Of a DNA stretch of 64,000 nt, positions 17,750 through 26,866 are shown piece by piece (the stretch's first letter is position 1; each line of letters begins with the position of its first letter). The position numbers and the translations under genes are program-made. The notes beneath the pieces are model-generated. The model saw only the letters and a program-made list of their open reading frames with translations. It was not told the DNA's origin and searched no databases. This DNA is from Azospirillum sp. SYSU D00513 (lineage in GTDB: Bacteria > Pseudomonadota > Alphaproteobacteria > Azospirillales > Azospirillaceae). The stretch is taken from the NCBI RefSeq assembly GCF_017356015.1, contig NZ_JAFIQV010000002.1, forward strand, positions 235,654-299,653, in the 5' to 3' direction.

Positions 17750-20726
17750 GTTCCAATCCACGCTCCCGTGAAGGAGCGACCAGCCCTGCCCAGCCTCCAG
17801 CTGCTCGACGACTGGTTTCAATCCACGCTCCCGTGAAGGAGCGACAAGGTGGACGTCACGATTTCCGGCCGCACGATCAAGTTTCAATCCACGCTCCCGT
17901 GAAGGAGCGACACCGAGGCTGAGGAACTGACCCGCTTCGCCGCCATGTTTCAATCCACGCTCCCGTGAAGGAGCGACGCGACCGGACCTATCTTGCCGTC
18001 CCGTTCGTGGAGTTTCAATCCACGCTCCCGTGAAGGAGCGACAACCACGAACGCAAGATCGCCCGCTGGGCCGAGCAGTTTCAATCCACGCTCCCGTGAA
18101 GGAGCGACTGAGGATCAGGCGGCGGACCTGGGTGTCGGTGTCGTTTCAATCCACGCTCCCGTGAAGGAGCGACAATGAACACCGATGCGGTCAGCCAACT
18201 CACGCTGAGTTTCAATCCACGCTCCCGTGAAGGAGCGACCGGCCGTTGTAGGCCGTTTTCAGCTCATCCCAATCGTTTCAATCCACGCTCCCGTGAAGGA
18301 GCGACGCTGACCGAGACGTATCTCGGCACCGGCGGGCTGGTTTCAATCCACGCTCCCGTGAAGGAGCGACCTTCGGCACCGACGATTTCCGGGCCGGCTG
18401 GAAGTTTCAATCCACGCTCCCGTGAAGGAGCGACGCTGGTCTTGTCGGAGTCGCCGATCATCTGCGGGTTTCAATCCACGCTCCCGTGAAGGAGCGACCC
18501 GACTTCGTGATGGTGTTCAACGGAACCAGCGAGGTTTCAATCCACGCTCCCGTGAAGGAGCGACCGGCGGTCGAATACGGCTACCGCTTCGCCAAGCTGT
18601 TTCAATCCACGCTCCCGTGAAGGAGCGACGCACAAAGCATTTCAAACCTCATCCAATCGAGGGGTTTCAATCCACGCTCCCGTGAAGGAGCGACCCGTCT
18701 ACCTGAATTACGCTGGGCTATTCGCGACGTTTCAATCCACGCTCCCGTGAAGGAGCGACGTGGGCAGGAACCTCCCTACGCCACCCGAAAAGCGTTTCAA
18801 TCCACGCTCCCGTGAAGGAGCGACCCGTTGGACACGATGGTGCCCGGCCGGTCCGGGATGTTTCAATCCACGCTCCCGTGAAGGAGCGACCTCCCGTCTG
18901 CGCCCGCTGGGGCGTGATGCTCAAGGTTTCAATCCACGCTCCCGTGAAGGAGCGACCCTGCTCGCCTGAGTGCCGCCAAGCCAAGGCGAGGTTTCAATCC
19001 ACGCTCCCGTGAAGGAGCGACCCGTATGGCTGCGCGGCCTGGGTAGCAACCAGAACGTTTCAATCCACGCTCCCGTGAAAGAGCGACGGTTTCCCCTCTT
19101 CAGGGCGGTGCCGGTATCGCGTTTCAATCCACGCTCCCGTGAAGGAGCGACCGCCGACCGGTGCGAGTTCTGCCGGCTCGCGGTGTTTCAATCCACGCTC
19201 CCGTGAAGGAGCGACAGGGCCACACCCACCGTCGAAATGGTCGCACAGACGTTTCAATCCACGCTCCCGTGAAGGAGCGACCTGCGAGGTGATCGTCACC
19301 GACGCGCAAGGCGAGGGTTTCAATCCACGCTCCCGTGAAGGAGCGACCATCAGAAGGCTATGGTTGTGTGGATTGATGAAGGGTTTCAATCCACGCTCCC
19401 GTGAAGGAGCGACGACATGCCCGCTGGCCTGGGAGAACGAGGCTTACGATGTTTCAATCCACGCTCCCGTGAAGGAGCGACGGTCGACAGGGCCGAAAAG
19501 GTCGTCTCGACGCTCGTTTCAATCCACGCTCCCGTGAAGGAGCGACACACGAGCGGCAGTCTTGAGCTAGAGGAGTGGAAGGTTTCAATCCACGCTCCCG
19601 TGAAGGAGCGACGGTGATGGCCGTTCAGCCGGTACTGGGTGCCGTTGTTTCAATCCACGCTCCCGTGAAGGAGCGACCTTGAGCAGGACCTTGCGGGCAG
19701 CGCTTGAGCCTCCGTTTCAATCCACGCTCCCGTGAAGGAGCGACTCTATGCCCCGTTCATCGAGCGGCTGGCGATGGTGGTTTCAATCCACGCTCCCGTG
19801 AAGGAGCGACAAGCCGAGCCAAGGAGCCAGCTGCCGCCGCTCGTGTTTCAATCCACGCTCCCGTGAAGGAGCGACGCACCGGCCCTGCGCCGAGGGAGGC
19901 TGTATGACCGTTTCAATCCACGCTCCCGTGAAGGAGCGACCATAATAGCGAGGGCACACCCGAGGCTCGGGCATGTTTCAATCCACGCTCCCGTGAAGGA
20001 GCGACTGCGGCATCATGGCGTGTCCCCCGCGCCCGGCACGTTTCAATCCACGCTCCCGTGAAGGAGCGACCTGATCGCGTGGTACATCATGGTTTCGCGC
20101 CAGGTGTTTCAATCCACGCTCCCGTGAAGGAGCGACCGATCTCCGAACACGCCGCCTGGAAGTCCAGCATGTTTCAATCCACGCTCCCGTGAAGGAGCGA
20201 CTGGCCTTGTCGATCCCCCCCAACATCGACGTGGTGTTTCAATCCACGCTCCCGTGAAGGAGCGACATCGGCTATTACGTCCGCGAGGACTCCTGGGACG
20301 AGTTTCAATCCACGCTCCCGTGAAGGAGCGACTCGTCGGCGTCCTCGTCGGCGCCGATGTTGAACACGTTTCAATCCACGCTCCCGTGAAGGAGCGACAG
20401 TTCGGCATCCAGGCTGGGGCCGGCATGGCCGGCGTTTCAATCCACGCTCCCGTGAAGGAGCGACCGTGAAAGCGCGGATCGCGCTCGCGGACAAGCTGGT
20501 TTCAATCCACGCTCCCGTGAAGGAGCGACCAGTGCTTGCAGCGCCTTGGCGCGTTCGGTCAGCGTTTCAATCCACGCTCCCGTGAAGGAGCGACTTACCC
20601 CGATACCGAGACGGCGAAAGCGCACCTTGTTTCAATCCACGCTCCCGTGAAGGAGCGACGCGCTGCAATACAGTGTCGCCATTGTCCGCGAAGTAGTTTC
20701 AATCCACGCTCCCGTGAAGGAGCGAC
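17750..20726 (-). CRISPR. type I-C CRISPR array, 46 repeats and 45 spacers
   Basis: The 31-bp repeat begins GTTTCAATCCACGCTCCCGT on the + strand. I counted 46 copies starting at 17750 and ending at 20726, with spacers of 33-37 bp. The crRNA strand is the minus strand, because the reverse complement ends in TGGATTGAAAC, the type I-C 5' handle. The leader and newest spacers are therefore at the right end beside cas2. Supporting this, the left-most repeat (17750-17780) carries a T-to-C change at base 3 (GTTCC), as expected of the old leader-distal end. One internal repeat (19057-19087) has G to A at base 24. All others look identical. Frames crossing the array (such as FNPRSREGAT and VSIHAPVKER repeats) are artefacts. 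Confidence 0.98.
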
Positions 20727-20937
20727 CGCCTCTTTCTATGCACTTGTCCAAGAAGGAGCAATTCCCGCTGTTGCGCGAACCTGCCGCGCGCAGCCTACCA
20801 GACGGCCGAGTGGTTCGCCTCCACCATCCATCAACCTGTTGAAGAAGCATGGGAAACCGCCCCGCGCGAACCTCCCGGCATTTCCGTGTCCACTTGGGGT
20901 TCGCGCGGATTCGCCGGTCCTGTCCCGTGGCGGGGGT
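20727..20937 (-). promoter_or_regulatory. CRISPR leader, between cas2 and the array
   Basis: These 211 bases lie between the cas2 stop codon and the leader-proximal repeat, so they must carry the array promoter and the adaptation signals. A perfect 11-bp inverted repeat (CCGCGCGAACC at 20862-20872 and GGTTCGCGCGG at 20898-20908) sits in the half nearer cas2 and may terminate the cas transcript. I see no strong -35/-10 pair. Confidence 0.7.
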
Positions 20938-21228
20938 TCAGAAGATCAGCGGGGCGTCGAAATCCTGGGCGGGCTTGGCGCCGACATGCTCGATGCGGCG
21001 GGCGGGGTTGGAGCCAAGGTGGTAGAAGCGCAGGCTGTCGGTCGCCGGGTCGATCTCGCCGATCAGGCGGGCGCGCAGGGCCACCCACTGCGCCGGATCC
21101 ACTTCGCATTCGAAGACGGAGAACTGCACACGCTGGCCGAAATCCTGGCATGCCTTCGCCACGCGGCGCAAGCGGCGGCGGCCGGCCCTGTCCTCCGTGC
21201 GCACGTCGTAGGTGATGAGCATCAGCAT
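20938..21228 (-). CDS. cas2: CRISPR-associated endonuclease Cas2
   Basis: The 96-residue protein has the Cas2 ferredoxin fold start MLMLITYDVRTEDRAGRRRL and the later RVQFSVFECEVD strand. With Cas1 it forms the complex that captures and inserts spacers. The length is typical of type I-C. It lies 13 bases after cas1 and is the last cas gene before the leader. Confidence 0.96.
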   Translation of the reverse strand: MLMLITYDVRTEDRAGRRRLRRVAKACQDFGQRVQFSVFECEVDPAQWVALRARLIGEIDPATDSLRFYHLGSNPARRIEHVGAKPAQDFDAPLIF

Positions 21229-21241
21229 GGGCGCGTTCCCC

Positions 21242-22282
21242 TCACTTCCACAGGAAGGGCGGGTAGCCGTCGAGGTCGCCGCGCAGATGGCGGGCCAGCA
21301 GCCGGGCCTGGAGATGCGGGATGAGGCCGACGGTCACCTTTTCCTCCAGGAAGGGGTGGGTGATCTCGTCGCGCTTGCGTTCCTGATAGGCGGTCAGCAC
21401 GGCCTTGCGCGCCTCGTCGCGCAGCAGGACGGCCCCGCCCTCGCGCCGCTCGAAATCCTCCGCCGTCACCTGGCCCCGGTTCAGCAGGCTGAGCGCCACG
21501 CGGTCGGCCAGCAGGGGGCGAAGCTCCTCCATCAGGTCGAGCGCGAGGCCGGAGCGGCCGGGCCGGTCGCGGTGCAGGAACCCCACCTGCGGGTCCAGCC
21601 CCACCACCTCCAACGCCGAGCGGCAATCGTGCCCCAGCAGCGCGTAGAGGAAGGAGAGCAGGGCGTTGGGCGCGTCCAGCGGCGGCCGGCGCGACCGGCC
21701 CTTGAAGCGCAGTCCGGGGTCCTCGGCGCGGATCAGCCGGTCGAACACGCCGAAATAGGCGCTGGCACCGTCGCCCTCGTGGCCGCGCACCGTGTCCACG
21801 TCCGACGCGGCGGCGGCGAGCCGCGCGGCGTCGCCCAGGCGGCGCTGGGCGTCGTCGATCCCTGCCTGGGCGTCCGGCTCCATCGACGGTCCATGGTCGC
21901 GCAAGGCCCGGCGCAGCACCGTGCGTTGGTTGGCGAGCTTCGCCGCCGCCATGGAGGCCGCGACGGCGGCGGTGCCGGCGGGGTCGTCGGCGAGCCGGTA
22001 CTGGTTGCGGCGCAGCAGCACGTTGCCGCTCTGCGCCCCCTCCACCCTGGCGATGAAACGCCCGTGTTCCGTCAGGAAGCTGACGCCGATGCCCTGTTCG
22101 GCGCAGAAGCCCATCAGCGGCGGCGACATGGCGACATGGCCGAAACAGACCACCCCGCCCATGAGGTGGGCCGGCACGCGGCCACGCTCGGCCCCGTCCA
22201 GCTCGACCACGATGTTGGCGCCGTCCTTGCGCAGCCAGGCGCCGTCGGTGGTGACGAAGAGGGTGTTGAGGTGCTGGCGCAC
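21242..22282 (-). CDS. cas1: CRISPR-associated integrase Cas1 (type I-C)
   Basis: The 346-residue metal-dependent integrase inserts new spacers. The N-terminal beta domain opens HLNTLFVTTDGAWLRKDG. The catalytic all-alpha domain contains ALEVVGLDPQVGFLH and GLALDLMEELRPL, supplying the conserved Glu, His and Asp/Glu metal ligands. The start codon is GTG at 22282. It lies four bases after cas4 in a tight cas4-cas1-cas2 adaptation module. Confidence 0.96.
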   Translation of the reverse strand: MRQHLNTLFVTTDGAWLRKDGANIVVELDGAERGRVPAHLMGGVVCFGHVAMSPPLMGFCAEQGIGVSFLTEHGRFIARVEGAQSGNVLLRRNQYRLADDPAGTAAVAASMAAAKLANQRTVLRRALRDHGPSMEPDAQAGIDDAQRRLGDAARLAAAASDVDTVRGHEGDGASAYFGVFDRLIRAEDPGLRFKGRSRRPPLDAPNALLSFLYALLGHDCRSALEVVGLDPQVGFLHRDRPGRSGLALDLMEELRPLLADRVALSLLNRGQVTAEDFERREGGAVLLRDEARKAVLTAYQERKRDEITHPFLEEKVTVGLIPHLQARLLARHLRGDLDGYPPFLWK

Positions 22283-22286
22283 GGAA

Positions 22287-22907
22287 TCATTCCCGCAGAT
22301 GCCGGCGCAGCCATTCGGCCACCGCCGGGGGTTGGGACAGGCGGCGCGGCTGGCACAGCTCGGCCAGGGAGCATTGGCCGCACTTGCGCGGCTCGTGCAC
22401 GGGCGGGGGCGTGGTCCCGGCGCGGATCATCACCGCGACCTCCGACGCCACTCGTTCGGTCAGGGCGCGCAGCTCCGCGTCGAAGGCCACGTCGGTGCGG
22501 CGCCGCGCCTCGCCGTAATAGAGGGCACCCGCCGGCACCGGCCGGCCGAACATCTCCTCCAGGCACAGGGCCTGGGCGCAGAGCTGCACCTCGTCGGCCC
22601 GGTGCGCCTTCGGCCGGCCGCGCTTGTATTCCACCGGGAAGGGCTGGCCGTCCTTCCCGTGCAGCTCCACCACGTCCGCCACCCCGGCGAGGTTGAGGCG
22701 GCGGCAATGGAGCGGCAGGGCGCGCAGGGTCCGCACATCGGCCCGGCGCGACCGGCCGGGCTGGTCCACCCGCTCGTGCAGGACACGGCCCTCGGCGGTG
22801 GCGGCGTTCTCCGCCCACTGCCGCTCCACGTGGATCAGCGCGCATTGGCGCGGGCAGAACAGGTGATGCTGAAGGGCCGACAGGGGTGTCGGTTCGTCCT
22901 CGCCCAT
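22287..22907 (-). CDS. cas4: CRISPR-associated exonuclease Cas4
   Basis: The 206-residue RecB-family nuclease trims prespacers and helps select the PAM. Cysteines for the iron-sulfur cluster are at FCPRQC near residue 18 and CGQCSLAELC near the C-terminus. Nuclease motifs are GRVLHERVD, GVADVVE and VEYKRGRPK. I chose the ATG at 22907 because GGAGG precedes it at good spacing; a GTG at 22931 would add eight residues. It lies between cas7 and cas1. Confidence 0.94.
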   Translation of the reverse strand: MGEDEPTPLSALQHHLFCPRQCALIHVERQWAENAATAEGRVLHERVDQPGRSRRADVRTLRALPLHCRRLNLAGVADVVELHGKDGQPFPVEYKRGRPKAHRADEVQLCAQALCLEEMFGRPVPAGALYYGEARRRTDVAFDAELRALTERVASEVAVMIRAGTTPPPVHEPRKCGQCSLAELCQPRRLSQPPAVAEWLRRHLRE

Positions 22908-22946
22908 GCGCCGGCCCTCCCTTTCTGACACCGTCCGGAAGCGCGC

Positions 22947-23894
22947 TCAGAGCCTTTCCAGGATCTCCACACCGCTCTCCAGCCCGTCGCGCCGGACATG
23001 GACGGCGTAGTCGGAGAAGCGGCGCGCCGGGGGCAGGTTGCCGCGGTAGGAGCCGTCCAGCGGATACTCCTCGCCCTCGAAGCGGCGGGACACGGTGACG
23101 CGGTCGAACAGTTTCGGCGCCGGCGCGTTGCCGAGCGCGCAGGCGTGCTTGAACAGGATCAGCCGGCGGCTGCCCATCTCGCCGCGGGCGGCGGAGCGGT
23201 CATGGTCGAACATCTGCTCCAGCGCCGTCCACAGCCGCTCCAGATCGTCCTCGGTGAAGCCGGTCTTCTCCGCCAGCTTGGCCGAGACGTAGCCGTGGGC
23301 GCGGTAGAGGCCGTAGGGGATGATGTGCTTGCGGCCCATGGTGCGGTTCTCGCGCCGCTCGTCCTCCCCCTCCTTCTTTTCCTTGGCCTCGCCCTCCGTC
23401 GTGGCGGCCATGCGGGTGATGGAGATTTCCAGCGGCAGCACCGGCTCGACCGACTGGGCGAAGTTGAGCTGCACCGGCCCGCGCACCTGTCCGCAATTGA
23501 TGCCGGTGCCCATCACGGCGCCGAAGGTGCGGACGTCGAAGAAGTTGTCGCACATGAACTGGCGGACGGCCTTTTCCTCGGCGTCGGTCTTGGGCGACAG
23601 CTTCTTGGCGCTTTCCACGGTCTTGTCGTCCGGGCGGACCGCCTTGTAGGCCTGCCGGTGCTTCTCGTTCAGGATGGCGCCTTCCTGGACGTAGATGTTC
23701 ATGCCGGGATCACCGTCATGGAACATCCCGACGAAGTTGCGGATCTTGCGCTTCAGGCAGACATCGGTGACCAGCCCATGATTGGTCTCCGGATCCAGAC
23801 GGGGCAGGTTGCCGGCGTCCGGGTCGCCGTTGGGGTTGCCGTTGGTGACGTCGAACAGGAAGACGAACTCGTAGCGGTTGGCAAGAACGGTCAT
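22947..23894 (-). CDS. cas7: type I-C Cascade backbone protein Cas7 (Csd2)
   Basis: The 315-residue RAMP protein polymerises along the crRNA to form the Cascade backbone. It opens with NRYEFVFLFDVTNGNPNGDP, the family signature, and contains GTGINCGQVRGPVQLNFAQS. A charged loop (EGEAKEKKEGEDERRE, about residues 163-178) is inserted before the conserved MGRKHIIPYGLYRAHG. It starts three bases after the cas8c stop codon. Confidence 0.96.
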   Translation of the reverse strand: MTVLANRYEFVFLFDVTNGNPNGDPDAGNLPRLDPETNHGLVTDVCLKRKIRNFVGMFHDGDPGMNIYVQEGAILNEKHRQAYKAVRPDDKTVESAKKLSPKTDAEEKAVRQFMCDNFFDVRTFGAVMGTGINCGQVRGPVQLNFAQSVEPVLPLEISITRMAATTEGEAKEKKEGEDERRENRTMGRKHIIPYGLYRAHGYVSAKLAEKTGFTEDDLERLWTALEQMFDHDRSAARGEMGSRRLILFKHACALGNAPAPKLFDRVTVSRRFEGEEYPLDGSYRGNLPPARRFSDYAVHVRRDGLESGVEILERL

Positions 23895-23897
23895 GGG

Positions 23898-25805
23898 TCA
23901 GTCCTCCTGGCCGGTGGCGCCGGTGTCAGTATTGGTATCAGTGGCGGTGTCCGGCTCGGCGATGCCGGCCTCGGCCTTCGTCTTGGAGCGGTCGCTGCGC
24001 TGGTGGTAGTAGCCGACGACGAAGCGGCCTTGGTCCTCCAGCCCGAAATGGCGGGGCAGGGCGGGGGGCAGGGCATCCACGATCTCGCCGATCTGCCCCT
24101 CGAACCAGCCCGCGAGGTCGCGGGTTTCCGTCCGCTTGCGCAGCACCGACAGGTGGTGGTTCGACCCGCGCAGCAGCAGCGGGAAGACGCTGGCCGGCGT
24201 CGCCGAGGCCGCGCCGAAATAGCGGTCGCGGATACTCGCGTTGACACTTTTCAAGGCGCGGTACTGGATGGATTCCAGCATCGCGAACAGTCGGCCCAGC
24301 CGATAGGCGGGGTTCGTTTCCTCTCGGTCCAGGCTCACGTACAGGGTCTCCTTTTTCTCTTGCGCGGCAGGCGTCTTTTTGAGGCGGGCGTCGCGGACCA
24401 GCCAAGCCTTGCAGACGGCGGCGCGGGCGGCCATTACGTACGGCTTGTCGTTCTCGTCGCCGGCCCGGATGCGGCCGATCACCGCCGCCATCAGCGCCCG
24501 CGGGTAGGGGCGGTTCGGCTCCAGGACGGCACGCATCAGTTCGCCGCCCAGCAGGGGCGGGATGTTCTCCGCCTTGCCCCTCAGGGCGGCGGGGTAGAGC
24601 AGGGCCTGCATCTTCGGCTCGCCCTTCCAGGCGGGCGGCTCCAGGTGCAGGTCGTGCCAGTGCTGCCGCAGTGCCTCGGCGAAGCGGCCCATGGTGGTCT
24701 CGTGCCAGAATCGCACGGACAGCCGCGCGGCGTTGGGCGCGAGGCCCAGAAGGTAGAAACGCGTGTGCCGGTCCACGGCCGGGACGGGACTCTCGACTGG
24801 CCGACCGGCCCCCAAATCTTCCACCCGGTCGCGCAGCTTGCGCGTCTCCTGCGCGTCGGTCGGCGCCTCGTCGTCTTCCTCTTCGTCTTCCTCCGCCTCC
24901 TCGCCGCTGCGCGGGTTCAGCATCGCCGCAGCCTGCCGCTCCGCTTCGCGGGCGGCTTCGATCTGCGAGGCGTCGGCCCAAAAGACGACGGAGGCGTCGC
25001 CGACCTGAACCCGGTTAGCGCTTCCCTTCGCCAGCAGGATGTTCAGCGCCGTGCCATAGCCGAAACTCGCCGCCTCTGACACCGGGGCGTTGGCACCCTG
25101 CTCCTTCCCGTAGGAGGTGAAGGCGTCGAGGTTGAAGGACACCAGCGAGGCGCCGGAGGTCTGCGCGCCCCAGACGCCCTTGATGGCGGGGTGCAGCCGG
25201 ACGGCCGGAGCGGACTCGCCCGTCACCAGGCACATCTGCCGCTCGCCGCTCGCCGCCGCCAGCTCCCGCCGCCACAGCGCCTGGGCCGCCGGACGGTCGT
25301 GCAGGAAACGGCGTTTGGCGAAGTCCTCCTCCAGCGCGAAGACGATGTTCTGGTCGAGCATGTCCTCGCTCCAGCCCGTCTCGGGGAAGCGCTCCGGGTT
25401 CCAGCCGCTAAGGAAGCCCAGCAGAGCGCCCAGCCCCGAGTCCTCGGTGTCGGCCAGAGCCACCTCGTGCTTCTCGCGGAAGGCCGCGAGGTGGGCAGGA
25501 AAGGGCTGGATGCCGCCGCTTTCCTTGTCGCGCCCCAGCCCCAGCACAAACTTGCTGTTGTCCCACAGGAAGAAGGCGCGCGGCGTCACTCCCGGCCGCT
25601 TGAAGCTGGCCGGCACCGGCAGCGAGGCCGGCGGACGCTTCTTGTTGTCGGGGTCACGCAAATCCACCGGCGGGCGGGACGGCGTTCCGTCGGGATGCAG
25701 CACGATACAGAAGCCGATGCCTTCGGTGGAAAAGCCGAATGGCGGTGCCTTTTTTTCAGCCAGGAGCCGGTCGTAATGGCGGTTCAGCGCCGCCAGAACC
25801 GTCAT
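23898..25805 (-). CDS. cas8c: type I-C Cascade large subunit Cas8c (Csd1)
   Basis: The 635-residue large subunit recognises the PAM and recruits Cas3. In type I-C an internal start in this gene usually also yields the small subunit Cas11c; I could not identify that start here. It opens MTVLAALNRHYDRLLAEKKA and contains CLVTGESAPAVRLHPAIKGV and GYGTALNILLAKG, as in Csd1. A long acidic stretch (residues about 380-400, SGEEAEEDEEEDDEAP) splits it. The start overlaps the cas5 stop by 4 bases (ATGA), so the two are translationally coupled. Confidence 0.95.
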   Translation of the reverse strand: MTVLAALNRHYDRLLAEKKAPPFGFSTEGIGFCIVLHPDGTPSRPPVDLRDPDNKKRPPASLPVPASFKRPGVTPRAFFLWDNSKFVLGLGRDKESGGIQPFPAHLAAFREKHEVALADTEDSGLGALLGFLSGWNPERFPETGWSEDMLDQNIVFALEEDFAKRRFLHDRPAAQALWRRELAAASGERQMCLVTGESAPAVRLHPAIKGVWGAQTSGASLVSFNLDAFTSYGKEQGANAPVSEAASFGYGTALNILLAKGSANRVQVGDASVVFWADASQIEAAREAERQAAAMLNPRSGEEAEEDEEEDDEAPTDAQETRKLRDRVEDLGAGRPVESPVPAVDRHTRFYLLGLAPNAARLSVRFWHETTMGRFAEALRQHWHDLHLEPPAWKGEPKMQALLYPAALRGKAENIPPLLGGELMRAVLEPNRPYPRALMAAVIGRIRAGDENDKPYVMAARAAVCKAWLVRDARLKKTPAAQEKKETLYVSLDREETNPAYRLGRLFAMLESIQYRALKSVNASIRDRYFGAASATPASVFPLLLRGSNHHLSVLRKRTETRDLAGWFEGQIGEIVDALPPALPRHFGLEDQGRFVVGYYHQRSDRSKTKAEAGIAEPDTATDTNTDTGATGQED

Positions 25806-26506
25806 GACCGCACCTCCTGTCCGTCGCGGGGCGGGACCGTCAGCACGCCCTTCGCGAGCCGGGCCGGGAAGAACAGGGGCACGCAGCGCGCGTCGCAGCG
25901 GTGGCCCTGGCCCGGCGCGTCCCGGTGATGGTCGATGTCCAGCAGCATCCAGCCCAGGTCCTTGTCGGCCTGGTCGTCCGGCAGGGCGTGCGGCGGCACC
26001 GGCTCCGTCCACAGCGTGAAGTCCGCCGGGAACTCGCGGGCGCCGAAGCAGGGCTGCTGAAAGCATTGGCCGGCGGCGGCGCGGCGATTGAAGGTGTCCA
26101 GGTGCTTGCCGGGGTTGTCGTCCGGACCGGCGCGGTCTGTCATGTCGAAATGCGCCTCGATGATGTAATCGACGTCGCGCAGCAGGGTGGAGGCGCGCTG
26201 CTGCCGGTCCTGGTCGGCGCGCAGGTAAAGGTCGGTGACGTCACCGGACTTCATCGCGCTTTTGACCTTGGACACGGGGATCTTGGACGCTACCTCGTTG
26301 CGGCGGATCGACTGGAAGCAGATTGGCTTTAGCACATGGATGCGGTCGATCACCCAGGTGATGGCCGGTTTCCAGTGGATTGCGCTGAGTATGCCGCGTG
26401 CTGCCGAGGGGGTGATCACATCATAGGACACCCTTTCGACCTTCATCTCCGGCCGGGAGAAGCAGGCGAAGGATCCCTGCACGCGCAATTTCACACCGTA
26501 TGTCAT
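25802..26506 (-). CDS. cas5c: type I-C crRNA-processing and Cascade protein Cas5 (Cas5c/Cas5d)
   Basis: The 234-residue RAMP protein cuts pre-crRNA at the base of the repeat hairpin and then caps the 5' handle in Cascade; type I-C has no Cas6. It opens MTYGVKLRVQGSFACFSRPE followed by the ERVSYDVITPSAARGILSAI block typical of Cas5d. I chose the ATG at 26506 because GGGAG lies upstream at good spacing. It is the first gene of the cas5-8c-7-4-1-2 block and has 478 bases of non-coding DNA in front of it, so it probably has its own promoter. Confidence 0.95.
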   Translation of the reverse strand: MTYGVKLRVQGSFACFSRPEMKVERVSYDVITPSAARGILSAIHWKPAITWVIDRIHVLKPICFQSIRRNEVASKIPVSKVKSAMKSGDVTDLYLRADQDRQQRASTLLRDVDYIIEAHFDMTDRAGPDDNPGKHLDTFNRRAAAGQCFQQPCFGAREFPADFTLWTEPVPPHALPDDQADKDLGWMLLDIDHHRDAPGQGHRCDARCVPLFFPARLAKGVLTVPPRDGQEVRS

Positions 26507-26590
26507 GTAAAACTCCCAGTGCAACGGGTCGCAAATCGTTTGGTCGCGTGGGAGTCACATTCTACCCTGAGCCACCTCCCTAGGCCAGCC

Positions 26591-26628
26591 TTCTTGGCAC
26601 TGAAAGGGAAAAGCGCTTGACCGAAGCG
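26591..26628 (+). promoter_or_regulatory. PAM-flanked target site of the crRNA-like RNA, upstream of cas5
   Basis: TTC at 26591-26593 is the type I-C PAM. The next 15 bases (26594-26608) match the start of the pseudo-spacer at 26895-26909 except at positions 6 and 12, the two positions that are flipped out in type I crRNA pairing. Pairing breaks down after base 15. The site is 88-102 bases upstream of the cas5 ATG. A possible cas5 promoter (-10 TAGAAT at 26559-26564 on the minus strand, weak -35 at 26582-26587) abuts it. A full Cascade footprint would cover about 26591-26628. Confidence 0.65.
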
Positions 26629-26659
26629 CGAGCGAGGGTTAGGGATAGTAGGCCTTAAA

Positions 26660-26694
26660 TGAAAAACGCTCCGGTCGGGCATGACCGGAGCGTT
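26660..26694 (-). terminator. strong terminator-like hairpin between cas3 and cas5
   Basis: AACGCTCCGGTC (26665-26676) pairs perfectly with GACCGGAGCGTT (26683-26694) with a 6-base loop. On the minus strand the stem is followed by TTTTTC, so cas3 transcripts should stop here. On the + strand the tail is CTTAAG, so it is weaker in that direction. It separates cas3 from the cas5 operon or ends a short + strand transcript. Confidence 0.75.
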
Positions 26695-26866
26695 CTTAAG
26701 GCGCCAACGCGTCAACCGCCCAGCTGCACGAAGGGAGGTGAGATTCACGGTGTGGCAGACCCGACTCTTATTATCAGTGCTTTGAGTCTCGAAATCTAGA
26801 CTCATTGAGTGGCGGCAGCGCCCTGCTATCGCAAGGCGCTGCCGTTGAAGAGCTTTCAAAGTGACT

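Noticed and set aside
17800..20800. Many open frames inside the CRISPR array with repeated FNPRSREGAT, SIHAPVKER or APSRERGLK units
   Set aside because: They are translations of the CRISPR repeat in different frames and not genes.
26659..26799. A 46-codon + strand frame in the cas3-cas5 gap
   Set aside because: No ribosome site and it starts at a terminator stem. Kept only as a remark in the toxin hypothesis and not called as a gene.
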